Source of the DNA: Beta vulgaris subsp. vulgaris
Lineage: Eukaryota > Streptophyta > Magnoliopsida > Caryophyllales > Amaranthaceae
Length of the DNA stretch: 64,000 bases
Reading direction: 5' to 3'
NCBI RefSeq assembly: GCF_026745355.1
Contig: NC_079209.1
Location: forward strand, 28,600,865 to 28,664,864
Shown piece after piece: positions 1 to 9,953 of the stretch (positions are counted from its first letter, which is position 1; each line of letters starts with the position of its first letter). Under the pieces are notes generated by a model. The model had not been told where the DNA came from. It did not search any database and saw nothing but the letters and a program-made list of their open reading frames with translations. Position numbers and translations under genes: made by a program.

Positions 1-737
1 AGAAAGTCAGATATACACATCACACAGAGACACATGCAAGCTAAGATAGTGAGTAGTGACATGTTCAAATGCATGCAGGTAGCCGAATGTCCTTATCACT
101 TCAACCTAACCCATCCTTGGACGTCTAATCTCACTAGTGAATATATATGCCAACTTTTCAATCCCAAGGAAAATCCGGCAGTATTTCCCTACAATTCTCT
201 ATGTCAAAAATGTAGATAATTGCTTATCTACATATGTACCCAGAGAACAATGTAGAGAAACGATAAGCCAACACTTTTCTCATAGTTGAAAAGAAGAAAA
301 ATATTCACTACCTAAGTGAGATCAAACGTCCAAGAACAGTCCCAAACCGGGGACTATTCAAGACTTACTCCTAATAAGTAAGTCTTGAGCGAGTATCTAG
401 GCATATGATGATGATTCATAGCTAAATTAAACTACATTGTTTTCGTACAATCTCATATCAAGAAACATACATACATCAATAAATATCATAACTTTAATCA
501 GATTGAAACACATCAACCAATCAAACAAAAAATAAACATGCAAAGAGATTAAACATTATACCTCTTAACACTAGTGACGAGAAATGAAAAGAGAAAAGAT
601 AGTTGAAACTTTATTTTATCCTTGCTTAGTCTCTTTTTCTACAATTAACAAAATTCTCATTGCACATAATCACATAATATCAACAAATTTTACTAAGACC
701 ACCTTTGTCCACACTCACACACCCTCTTCCCACCATT
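1..737. other. AT-rich intergenic DNA
   Basis: No convincing coding region, transposon end or RNA gene was seen here. Short open frames on either strand have no recognisable domain and no codon pattern. Confidence 0.6.
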
Positions 738-822
738 CCACACCCCCTGCCCACCCTCCCTAGCCATCCCCCACACCATCCCACACCCCCTGCCCATCCT
801 CCCTAACCATCCCCCACACCCG
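738..822. repeat. C-rich 43-bp tandem duplication
   Basis: Two adjacent copies, starting at 738 and 781, each begin CCACACCCCCTGCCCA and continue through CCATCCCCCACACC. They differ at a few bases. The strand asymmetry gives a spurious Gly/Trp-rich frame on the minus strand. Confidence 0.8.
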
Positions 823-1019
823 CACACACCCCTTCCCACCCTCACAATTTTAACAAAACACGCAACTATAAAAGATGAAACCCACAACTATTAATGTTTT
901 GGAAAGCGAAAAAAATGAAAAAGAGGGGAAATACTAGAAGAGGAGGAGAGAGTGAAGGTGGCGCTGCATTGTGGTGCTGTTGCGCATGAAAAAAATGAAA
1001 CCCACAACTATAGAAACCC

Positions 1020-1240
1020 GCAACTACAAAAGAGAAGAGTAGAGAGTGAATGTAGCATAAGTGAGTGAGGAGTGAGGGGGAGTAAGTGAGGAGAGTGAAT
1101 GAGAGGGAGTAAGGTGTGCGTCGTCGGTGGTGAGTTAGGGCATCGGTGGTGAAGAGGAGAGGAGAGAGTGAAGAGTGAGTGAGGAGTAAGAGGGAGTAAG
1201 TGAGTGAGTGAGTGAGTGAGTGAGTGAGTGAGTGAGCGAG
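1020..1240. repeat. purine-rich tract with (GAGT)n microsatellite
   Basis: The tract is made of GAGTGA, GAGGAG and GTAAGTGA words. It ends in about ten uninterrupted GAGT/TGAG units at roughly 1196-1236. Confidence 0.9.
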
Positions 1241-1286
1241 GGAAATTCGTGTGTAGTTTTTAGTAAAAGTTGTGTGCGCATTTTTA

Positions 1287-1594
1287 GTCCAGGAAGGGCA
1301 GCGTTTAACCCTTCACCGCAGCGGTTTTAAAGTGAAGGGTTGCAGTTGTTGGGCTAAACGCATCCCTTCATGTTATTGAAAGGCTGCGGGCGTCAAAACA
1401 TAGCAGCCCTTTGTTTCAAAAGGGTTGCGGTTAATTGGGAAACTACAACCCTTCATATACAGGGTATGGCCTCAAAACCGCAGCCCTTCGTATCAAAAGG
1501 ACTATGTTTTCTGGATCACCACATCCCTTCATACTTAAGGGCTGCGTTTTCTAAAAAACGCAGCCTTTAAGCCCTTCTAGTTTTTTCCTCTAGT
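1287..1594. mobile_element. CACTA-like 3' terminus with GCAGCCCTT subterminal repeats
   Basis: The segment carries at least seven copies, in both orientations, of a word close to AACCGCAGCCCTTC / GAAGGGTTGCGGTT. It ends CCTCTAGTG at 1594, so read from the other strand it begins CACTAGAGG. Terminal CACTA plus dense short subterminal repeats is the usual architecture of En/Spm (CACTA) ends. No matching CACTAGAGG end was found to the left, so this is one end only and the element length is unknown. It contains no transposase. Confidence 0.55.
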
Positions 1595-2479
1595 GTTATT
1601 TGGTTGCTTGTTGATGGACTTGTCTGGTTAGCTAAACTATAGTATTCAGATTGTTCTGATTACCTGTGTCTTTAGAATAGTTGCATGGTGCTGAATAAGT
1701 TGTGTCGTTCAATTCTGAACAAAATTTGAGCATGATGATAAATATCGTGTAAAATGTTACATTCTAGCTGGAGCATTAAGCTATTTGTTTGAGAGGTGAA
1801 ATGGATGGTTTTACTATTCTTATTTGTGTGAGTACTGTGAATTTCATTATGTAGCGTACAACCAATTACTCCACGTATAGCTCAAAATCGGTAAGACCCA
1901 TTTCTATATTTTAATATATTGATTTTGTGCATTAAGGTTTGCAGTTCATTTAGAGAATCAGTTGTGCTTGAATCAACTGGAGCAAACTAAAACACACCTT
2001 TATCAAGAGTCAACACTATATCTCTAACATCTAATTTCAGTTTCGCATCTAGTACTTCTTATAACTACTTAACTTTCCACTTCTTCCATAAACCTCGTAA
2101 AAACTTATTTATGTTATCATTATTTAGGGAAACATCCTGTTGGATCATGGTTCAGTTGTTGTAGGTTTGTAGAATGGTTTTTCTAGACACTTACGTAGAA
2201 GATCCTTTTGAGAAAACCCCTGTTGTGTTTTACAATTGGTGGCTGATGGACTAATGAATATTCCGTCTTCTTTTACATGTTTCAAACAAGGGCACTAGGG
2301 GATTAGCAGTTGAAGGAAAATGTAAGATTATAAAAAGTTAGATTCGAACCTGTGTAATTGCTTTTGTAGTTCTATGGTAATTATGACAATTTATATTTAA
2401 TGTAAAGGTTTTGTTAATTTATACAATAATTTTATATTTTGGCAAATATGTCATTTATATGTTTGAAACTTACATAGTG
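1595..2479. other. intergenic DNA, nothing recognised
   Basis: AT-rich sequence without a supportable gene or repeat; no terminal repeats or duplications were seen. Confidence 0.5.
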
Positions 2480-2995
2480 CAAGTTGAGTCTATGAGGGCG
2501 ACCAATGCAAAATTATCTTTATTCTCCAATAAATGATTCTCTATAATGGAAAACAATAAGGGAAATTAACTAGGACTTGCCTTCTCTGTTCTATGGTATA
2601 AGCCTTGAGTAGTGTAGTTGCCCTCTTTGTTTCATAAGTAAGAGGGCAAGTTTATTGTCATGATTGTGTACGGAAGCTAAGAATGGAAGCAACGGGACAC
2701 TCCCCTATCAGCTTAGTAAATGGAAGTGACTTCTTTATCCGATTTAGCACCACTTTGCATAGCTGAGAGGGCAATAATAATTGCCCTATTTTATAAAATT
2801 GAATAGCGCAAATTGATGTTGTCTTCCTTAAATTTAGCAAGGAGGGCGATTTTTAGATGTTTGCACTTTAAAGCTAATATAACGGTCTTACCATGGCAAA
2901 TTTGAGGGCAATTCATTTTTGCCCTCTTAAACTACACAGGCAATTTTAAGCACAATTTTTGTTTCCCTCTTTGATATCAAATGCATGTTGTAGTG
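2480..2995. mobile_element. DNA-transposon remnant with GAGGGCAA repeats
   Basis: The words GAGGGCAA/TTGCCCTC recur in both orientations near 2496, 2619, 2641, 2767, 2782, 2841, 2905 and 2920, a subterminal-repeat pattern. The right edge reads TTGTAGTG ending at 2995, which is CACTACAA on the other strand, a typical CACTA end. A left end was not found. The remnant encloses a small chimera of retrotransposon integrase pieces at 2686-2757. The CACTA assignment rests on the single end plus the repeat pattern. Confidence 0.45.
2686..2757. repeat. inverted chimera of two integrase fragments
   Basis: Bases 2686-2726 match, with few changes, the reverse complement of about 17955-17997 in element B's integrase. 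Bases 2725-2757 match 18064-18096 in the same orientation as that region. The two pieces, about 70-100 bp apart in the integrase, are therefore joined head-on here in opposite orientation. Confidence 0.7.
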
Positions 2996-3105
2996 ACAAT
3001 AACAGAATATCAAATTCTCTTATAACTAACTCTGCTGAGGGGGCAGCAGTGAGCTTGACTAGCTTACAGAACTGCTGCTTCATTATGTTGTACTTCATTA
3101 ATAAG

Positions 3106-3551
3106 TGTTCCGGTATGGGACAAATTACAGGGTCTTGAACCGTTAAGTCCTTGTATTGAAGCCGGTTTGGATCCCTGCAAAAGAGAGTAAGTAAACTAGC
3201 CTCGGGGGTTGATCCGAGGAACGCCCCTCCGATGCCTAAGTCAGTATTAGGTTAAAGGCCGGTAGCTCTCAAGTATAATGTATTGGGATTCGTGTATGTA
3301 CCTTATGACTCAGATCAACGAAGTATTTATAGGGACTCGATTAAGCCCATATCTTTATTGGGCCCGGTATTTACGCGAGAGATCCCCAAGAATATTCCCT
3401 TAGGATATATTCTTATCTTTTACTGAAAGTATATCTTTTAGGCCCATAGGCGCTGGAGATATAAACTGGATCTAAGCCCAGGCTCGTAAGCCCAAAGGCT
3501 ATTAGACCGGTATCAATCAAACCAGTATGAAACTTAGTCAGCCCCCATACA
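3106..3551 (-). repeat. Element A, 3' LTR
   Basis: This LTR matches 13276-13723 almost base for base. On the minus strand it starts TGTATGGGGGCTGAC and ends CCGGAACA, giving the standard TG...CA ends. A minus-strand TATAAATA lies at about 3324-3332. Immediately inside, the minus strand reads a G-rich stretch (GGCTTGGGGGCTAG) that could serve as the polypurine tract. Confidence 0.93.
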
Positions 3552-3808
3552 ACTAGCCCCCAAGCCGGTATGACTAGCATAGGCATATCCGGCTTAGTAG
3601 GTTGTAAACCGTTATGGGAGGTGCTGAGTTATTTTTAGCGAGAGAATATGAATCGTCGGTCAGTGAATTCCAACGGTCGTCTCGAGCTGCGCACCTGCAT
3701 TGAAAGCTCTTCAAAGAGTGATTGCTTCACAGCTGGGTGCTACTGAAACACGTGGCAGGATCAGGACGGGAAGGCGAAGAGTCACTTAATCTCGACCGCG
3801 ACTTCTCT

Positions 3809-3816
3809 TATAAATA
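3809..3816 (+). promoter_or_regulatory. TATA box of element A's antisense gene
   Basis: TATAAATA lies on the plus strand 258 bp inside the left LTR and about 230 bp ahead of the ATG at 4043. A pyrimidine-rich leader (TCTCTCTCTTGTG) follows it. It faces away from the LTR promoters and toward the antisense ORF, so the ORF appears to have its own promoter. This is inferred from sequence only. Confidence 0.6.
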
Positions 3817-4042
3817 CCTGTTGCGCGACCTCCGCTCCTCACTTCTTGCATTCTCTCTCTTGTGATTGTGCTCATATCGGACTTTCTCTTTCCAAAAGCC
3901 TTTTGTGTTTCTGGCGGTATTTGCTTGATCTCTCATTCCGGCCTCACGCTAACTGTTGATTCCGGTGTATTTTCCCTTCGCGTCCTTATTTCCAGGTTTT
4001 TCATCAAAACTTTTTCCAATCTTTCATACCGTCTTATTTATA

Positions 4043-6876
4043 ATGTCGTCCAATTCTGAAAATTCTGATTCTCAAGACATATCTAAATCTCCTTCCGTCA
4101 TGACGGAAAGTGACACTGAGTCTGACAACACTTCCATTAGGTCTGTAGAGGTTAATAACTCTCCCCAGGTTACTCCCACTTCAGAACATAGGGTGAATAG
4201 CCAAAATGATTGTAGTACTTCCGGTAGACAAAATATTGAACCGGCCATTCGTGCCTCTCCCCTAAAGATGGTATTGGGGCAAACCGGGGCTTTAAGACAG
4301 TATGGGACCATGAGAGGTTTGGTTGCACATTCCCCTGACTTGTTTCCTCCCGGCCAATCTCCTGTCCGGCGCTCTACCTTTGAAGTGGGTGAGACGTCCC
4401 ATCGACCGGTACCTAGGGAGATTCCGGCCTCTCTTGTTCACTCAAATGTTGTAGAGAGTGTAGAAAAATATGTAGCAGGGACGGACGAGGAGTCCACCAC
4501 TTTAGAAGCCGAGTCGGATTCTGACCAAGAGGACCCTCCCGAGATAATCCCGGAGGATTCTGATGAGGATACCTTGGCTGAATTATTCATGCCGCCCAGC
4601 GATAACGGTTGTGCCACCAGCGCTCAGTTGGATAGTGGCCGGGCGAAGACTTGTAGGAAAAGTAAATTTGTCATCAAGGGTCCAAAGTATTTTGCCTTTC
4701 CTGAGGATTACCGCTTGGTGCTCCCGGCTGAAGGGAGCCGGGTTACGGACTGTCCTGTCGGTCATGTGGCCGCTTGACTTTGGGTTGAGGTTTCCCCTAG
4801 ACCTCTTCTTTATTAAGGTTTTCAAGGCCTAGAATATTTGTCTGGCCTAGATGACCCCCTTGGATGGCGGAATCTGATGGCTTATGCCTGGGTGGTCCGT
4901 TATAAGGGCTTTCCGGAAACGTTAAAGCTCTTCCGAAAATTACATTGGATTAAGGAGGACGGTTCGGCCAAAGGAAAAGGAGTCGGTAAGAAAAGAAAAT
5001 CCCGGGATGATGAGCTCGAGGGCCGGGTGGATGGATGTCCTTGTACACAAAAGCTGGCAAGCTAACGGTGTACCCTAAGCCATCAGGCCTCAAGCTCTAG
5101 AGAGGCCGGTTTTTCTGGGTACGCGTGCCCGACGATTTCCCACTAAGGCGCCAATGGACTAAGCCCCGTTCCCGAATGGAGCATATCAGGGATCGGGGTC
5201 TAACCCGCCGGGAAAGGATTGCATATGACTACTTTACATCGGACTCTATCCCTGCCTTAAGAGGCAAGAAAAGGATCCCGGTTCCCAAATATTGGCTTCC
5301 TCATACCAGTTACATTTTTACCAATCCGGCCTTGTCGGCCTTAGGCTTCTGCCAGTCTGACCCATACAGTGTGTTTTTATTTTTGCTTTTGCTAGCTATC
5401 TGTGTTTGTATTTATTGCTTTTGTTTGACTGTGATCTCGGCTTCTTTGTAGGCAAGGATTTCCTGATTCGTGAAGCTCTTCACGTCGATAGATCATACCG
5501 GCCTTTAAGCAACATGCCTCATAAACCCGTAAGCAAGTTTGTCCCTATCGAGATGCCGGCTGGCGGCGGCCGAGGAGGTCGAGGTGGTCAGGGATCTGGC
5601 CGGAAATCCGGCACTGAGGACGATGTCAGGGATACTATCCCCCTGCTACGTCGTCAGGCTGAGGTCCAGGCCCGGAAAAGGAAACCGGAGCAGACCGTGG
5701 CCGAGCCGGCGGCCAAGAGGGCTGCCTCTAAGGCAGGCAAGGACAAGGAAACTCTTGTTTCCACCGCTCCCCCTTTACTTACCGGCCGGGTCGCCGAAGT
5801 AGGTACTTCTTTGTTGCGGCCCAAGATCTACAAGCAGCTGACTCTGCCGGAGATGGTGCCCGGCTTGGAGCCCTTTGCCAAGCCCAGAAAGTTGGGCTTC
5901 TTGGAGCGAACTCGGATGGAGATTTCGGATATTTTGAAGAAGCGCTGGACTCGCTCCCCAGTGAAGAATGGAGAAAAGTTTGATCCAAAGCTGTATGTTT
6001 TGGACGACGAATCTTTGTTGCTGGACCGTCCTCTTGAAGGCGGGAACCTGGGATGCCGTATTTTGAAGGCTACACAGCTTAAATACGACATCCCGGTGGA
6101 CGAGGTGCATACGCTTGCTGCAACGCACGCGCATAATTTGGCCCTGGTAAGATCAATGATCTTTACCCTTTCTTTTGCAAGTATGCTATCGGTTTATTCG
6201 TTATATTGACCCCTCTGTTTTTCCTTGCCTTTTGCAGTCTGCCCAGTCCGGTAAAGAGCTCTGTGACTTTTACCGGTACCTCCAGACTAATTACTTCAAT
6301 GAAGTGAAGGAGAATAAGGAGCTGGAAGGTCGGATGGCCGTTAAAGAACAGGAGCTGCTCCAGGCTATTGCCGAAAAAAACGACGCTCTGGCTGCGGAGA
6401 GCAAGGCTGATGCCACCCTCACGAAGGCGGTGGAAGATCACTCTCTGGTCCTATTCAATAAGGATGAGGAGATCAGGCTTCTCCGGGAGCAAATTTCTGA
6501 AGCCAAAAAGCTGGAGCGCGCTACCTTGAGGGAGTACCAAAAGAGTATGGATTTTGTGAACCGCCTACTCAACCGGTACAACGGTGGCTGGTCTGCGGCC
6601 ATGAGATGTGTTCGCCACACCTTCCCGGACTTCGACTGGTCCAAGGTTGAGGAGGCGCATGTTCAACTCGTCCATGGGCTACCAGTTGAGTGTGAGGACC
6701 TGGATCCCGGCGTTACTGAAGCCGACATTGCTAACGCGGATCCCAGGGCGGAGTTTGAAGAGGAGCCGGAAGCTGTTAATGGTGATGCTGAGACAGCCAA
6801 CCCTGCTACCGGTCAAAACCTGGAAGAGCAGGTGTTGGTTATTGACGGCTCCGAGGAGGAAGAGCAAGCCAAGTAG
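4043..6876 (+). pseudogene. Element A antisense ORF (gypsy-type transposon domain plus coiled coil), three exons
   Basis: A spliced gene sits opposite to gag-pol. Exon 1 runs from the ATG at 4043 (start MSSNSENSDSQ) to 5368; a GTGTGT...TAG intron spans 5369-5451; exon 2 is 5452-6146; a clean GTAAGA...TTTTGCAG phase-0 intron spans 6147-6237; exon 3 ends at TAG 6874-6876. The N-terminus is acidic and Ser-rich. The middle (GLRFPLDLFF ... DPLGWRNLMAYAW) resembles the 'putative gypsy type transposon' domain (Pfam PF04195) known from plant retrotransposons. Exon 2 is basic with a GGRGGRGG run and RKRK clusters, suggesting nuclear targeting. Exon 3 has a heptad-like Glu/Lys/Leu coiled coil and an acidic tail. 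It is broken by frameshifts near 4765 and 4835 and a TAG at about 5098. Its role is unknown. Confidence 0.8.
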
Positions 6877-7150
6877 ATTTTCAGCCTTCCGCCTTGCCCT
6901 TCTTGTACTGGGTTACTTTGTGGGTGGTGTGCTTTATGCAACCATGCCGTCTTTTTCCTTGGGCAGCCAAACTATCTTTACCGTTCTGTAAATCCGTTCG
7001 CCTGTGATCGGTATTTTTTTGTTTTACTCTTTTGTGGTCATACCGTATGTGGTCGACCGCTTAGCTTTTAGGGCTGTAATCTTTCATTGATTAATGAAGT
7101 ACATTTTTTGGCCAACTCTCGTGTCGTCTCTTATTATGTTTTTTATGTTA

Positions 7151-7554
7151 TTCCGGCAGATCCAATAAGGTCATTGACCGGTTTCATTGATTAATTTATT
7201 TTCTATGCTGATTAATCAACAATGTTTAGCTTATCCTAGTCCGGCAGATCCACGAAGGTAATTGACCGGTTTCACACTATTGATTAGTTCAGCAGATCCA
7301 CTAAGGTCGTTGACTGACTAATCAATAATGTTTAATTTGCTTCATTCCGGCAGATCCACGAAGGTCATTGACCGGTTTCACACTATTTATAAGTTCAGCA
7401 GATCCACTAAGGTCATTGACTGACTAATCAATAATGTTTAATTTATTTTATTCCGGCAGATCCACGAAGGTCATTGACCGGTTTCCCACTATTGATTAGT
7501 TCAGCAGATCCACTAAGGTCATTGGCTGACTAATCAATAATGTTTGATTTATTT
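7151..7554. repeat. 106-bp minisatellite between pol and the antisense ORF
   Basis: Units start at 7151, 7239, 7345 and 7451 (spacings 88, 106, 106). Each full unit is a dimer: one half contains CCGGCAGATCCACGAAGG and the other CAGCAGATCCACTAAGG, each followed by a TTGACCGG or TTGACTGA word. Pol (minus strand) and the antisense ORF (plus strand) converge on this array. Tandem repeats in the 3' untranslated part of Tat/Ogre elements are a recognised source of satellite DNA. Confidence 0.9.
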
Positions 7555-7717
7555 GGGCAGCATTGAGACTTGACGTGTGTGGAAGATGCTCATTTTATTA
7601 AGATAAAATGGCTCTTCCCGGCTATACCGGAATTATTGCCTACAATTAAACTGATAAATATTTTTGGCACCAGCGCCTGATTATTCACTCCTACTGGCAA
7701 CATTGCCCATCTACTAA

Positions 7718-8842
7718 CTACACATAGTATTTCTTAAGGACACTGGCGTTCCAACTATTTTTCAACAGCTTGCCGGCCATGTCTTCGAGCCGATAGGACC
7801 CTGGTACTGTGTCTTCTTTGACCAAGTAAGGCCCTTCCCAGTTGGCCGTAAGCTTTCCATCCACGTGGGCTTTTCCCGTTGCTGTCGTCCGCCTGAGGAC
7901 GAGGTCTCCCATGGAGATAGGACGGCTTCGCACTCTTTTATTGTAGGCCTTGCTTATCCGGTCTTTATATGCTGCCGACGTCAGCTCTGCTGCCAATCTA
8001 ACCTCTGGTAAGAGGTCTAGGTCCTCCTTGTGTATTTGTTCGTTTAAACCGGGTTCGTAGTTTAGGATTCGCCAGTTGGGTAATCCTACTTCCACCGGTA
8101 GTACTGCTTCCGCTCCAAAAGCTAACCTGAACGGTGTTTCTCAGGTGGCCTCCTTTTCGGTGGTCCTGTTGGACCACAAAACTGCTGGTACCATGTCGGC
8201 CCAAGCTCCCTTCAACTCGTCTAACCTCTTTTTCAGTGCATTGAGGATTTATTTGTTAGCGGCTTCGGCTTGGCCGTTGCTCTGTGGGTGGCAAACTGAG
8301 GAGTATGCAAACTTGATGCTGTAGGGACGCAAAAAGTCGCGTATTGGGCCGCAATCAAATTGGACGCCATGGTCCATCACTATTCCCATTGGGATGCCAA
8401 ACCTAGTGATGATGTTCTGCCAGATAAACTTTTTTACTTGATTCGCCGTTATCTTTGTTGTTGGCTCAGCCTCAATCCATTTCGTAGAGTAGTCAATGCC
8501 CACTATTAGGAACTTTCTTCCTCCAGATGCCGGCGTGAAAGGCCCTATTATACCCATCCCCCACTGTGTGAAAGGGATTGGGTTTAGGATTGGCTGGAGG
8601 TCATTGGTCGGCTGGTTTATCACCGATGCAAATCTTTGACATTTATCACACTTCTTTACATAGGTCTGGGCATCCGTCAACATTGTTGGCCAGTAAAACC
8701 CTGCTCGTAGTGCTTTATGTGTTAATGCCTTACCACTGATATGATTCCCACAGACCCCTTCATGAATCTCTTCGATTATTTTTGTGGCTTCGTGGGCTGT
8801 GACGCACCTTAGTAAAGGCAACGAAAATCCTTTCTTGTACAG
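7718..8842 (-). pseudogene. Element A integrase
   Basis: The enzyme inserts reverse-transcribed DNA into the host genome. The reading follows RNase H in frame. An HHCC zinc-binding start is visible (HEGVCGNH ... CDKCQRF). The catalytic triad is present as D in GIDYSTKW, D in VMDHGVQF (the usual DNG is DHG) and E in GQAEAANK. The C-terminal part (GDLVLRR ... NWEGPYLV) ends in KKYYV at 7718, with no chromodomain. Breaks are an in-frame TAG at about 8841, a TAA at about 8249 just after the catalytic Glu, and a further TGA near 8147. The TAG and TAA look like C-to-T changes of Gln codons. Confidence 0.88.
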
Positions 8843-9940
8843 CTATCCTTGGAAGACACGGTACCAAACAGAGCTTCTTTTCAGTTTCCTAGCCGCCATC
8901 TTATCTTCCGGGAGCTCACCCTTGAGTTTATATGCCAAGATTTCATCGTACCATTCTGGTTTAGAGGCGATTGTGTTAACGAACATTCCGGCCCCTTCTA
9001 TGCTTCTTTCTTTCAGCGTCTCTACCATGACGGTTCTCTTCTTATCGTTTATACTGGAGCTGGCAAGTTTTGATAGGGCGTCCGCCGCCATATTTTCTGC
9101 TCTTGGGACCAGTTGCACTTCAAAGCTTTGCAACCCCTGCGCCATGCTTTTGACTAGGTGTAGATACTTTTGCATTACCGGCTCTCTGGCCTCGTACGTC
9201 CCTTCTATTTGGCTCGAGATTAGTTGTGAGTCCGTTATCATGGTGACATTTTTTGCGCCAGCCGCAATGCTCAGACTTAGTCCGGCCAGGGCTGCTTCGT
9301 ACTCAGCTTCATTGTTGGAGGCCTTAAACCCAAAAGAGATGGCATGATCAAAGATTTCCCCTGCTGGGGACGTCATGACCACTCCGGCTCTGGCTCCACT
9401 CAGGGCTGCTGACCCATCCACCTCGATTTTCCACCTGCCGGTGGATTCCGCTCGTTCAAAATAAGTTGTCTCCACTATGAAGTCTGCTACAGCTTGGGCT
9501 TTGATCGCGATACGCGGCCGATATTCTATGTCAAACTCCGATAGCTCAATTGCCCACTTCAATAGTCCGCCTGTGGTGTCTAATTTGTGGAGAGCTTTTT
9601 CCAGAGGCTGATTGGTGAGGACTTGGACAGTGTGGGAGTCAAAGTATGGTCTCAGCTTTCTTGCTGCAATCAAGACGGCATAGGCCATTTTTTCCAGCAG
9701 TTCATACCTCTGCTCCGCACTGGCAAGTACATGGCTGACAAAGTATATGGGGCTTTGCTGTCCCTGCCGGTTTACTAATAATACCGCTGCGACCGTCTTC
9801 TCGGTTACTGACACGTATAGCTGCAGCTTCTCCCCCAACTCTGGCCGGGTTATGGTGGGCAGTTGCAGGAAGTGTTCTTTTACCTTCTCGAATGCTTGTT
9901 TCTGCTCTTCTCCCAACTCAAACTTCTTGTTTCCCCTGAG
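8843..9940 (-). pseudogene. Element A RNase H and archaeal-type RNase H
   Basis: Residues 30-150 of the open segment ending at 8843 are the Ty3/gypsy RNase H (YVSVTEKTVAAVLL, NQPLEKALH, LLKWAIELSEFDIEY). Residues 164-290 form a second, archaeal-type RNase H with acidic positions in EVDGSAA, NNEAEYEAA, TDSQL and AADALSKL. Two RNase H domains in tandem are the defining feature of the plant Tat lineage. RNase H removes the RNA template during cDNA synthesis. The segment is cut off from reverse transcriptase by rearranged sequence at about 9937-10003. Confidence 0.9.
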
Positions 9941-9953
9941 TATTTCTTCAGAT

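Noticed and set aside
693..887. Gly/Trp-rich minus-strand frame
   Set aside because: Reverse strand of the C-rich 43-bp duplication.
561..1594. Pairing CACTAGTG at about 569 with the TAGTG end at 1594 as one CACTA element
   Set aside because: The inner bases do not match (CACTAGTGACG versus CACTAGAGGAA) and the flanking triplets differ.
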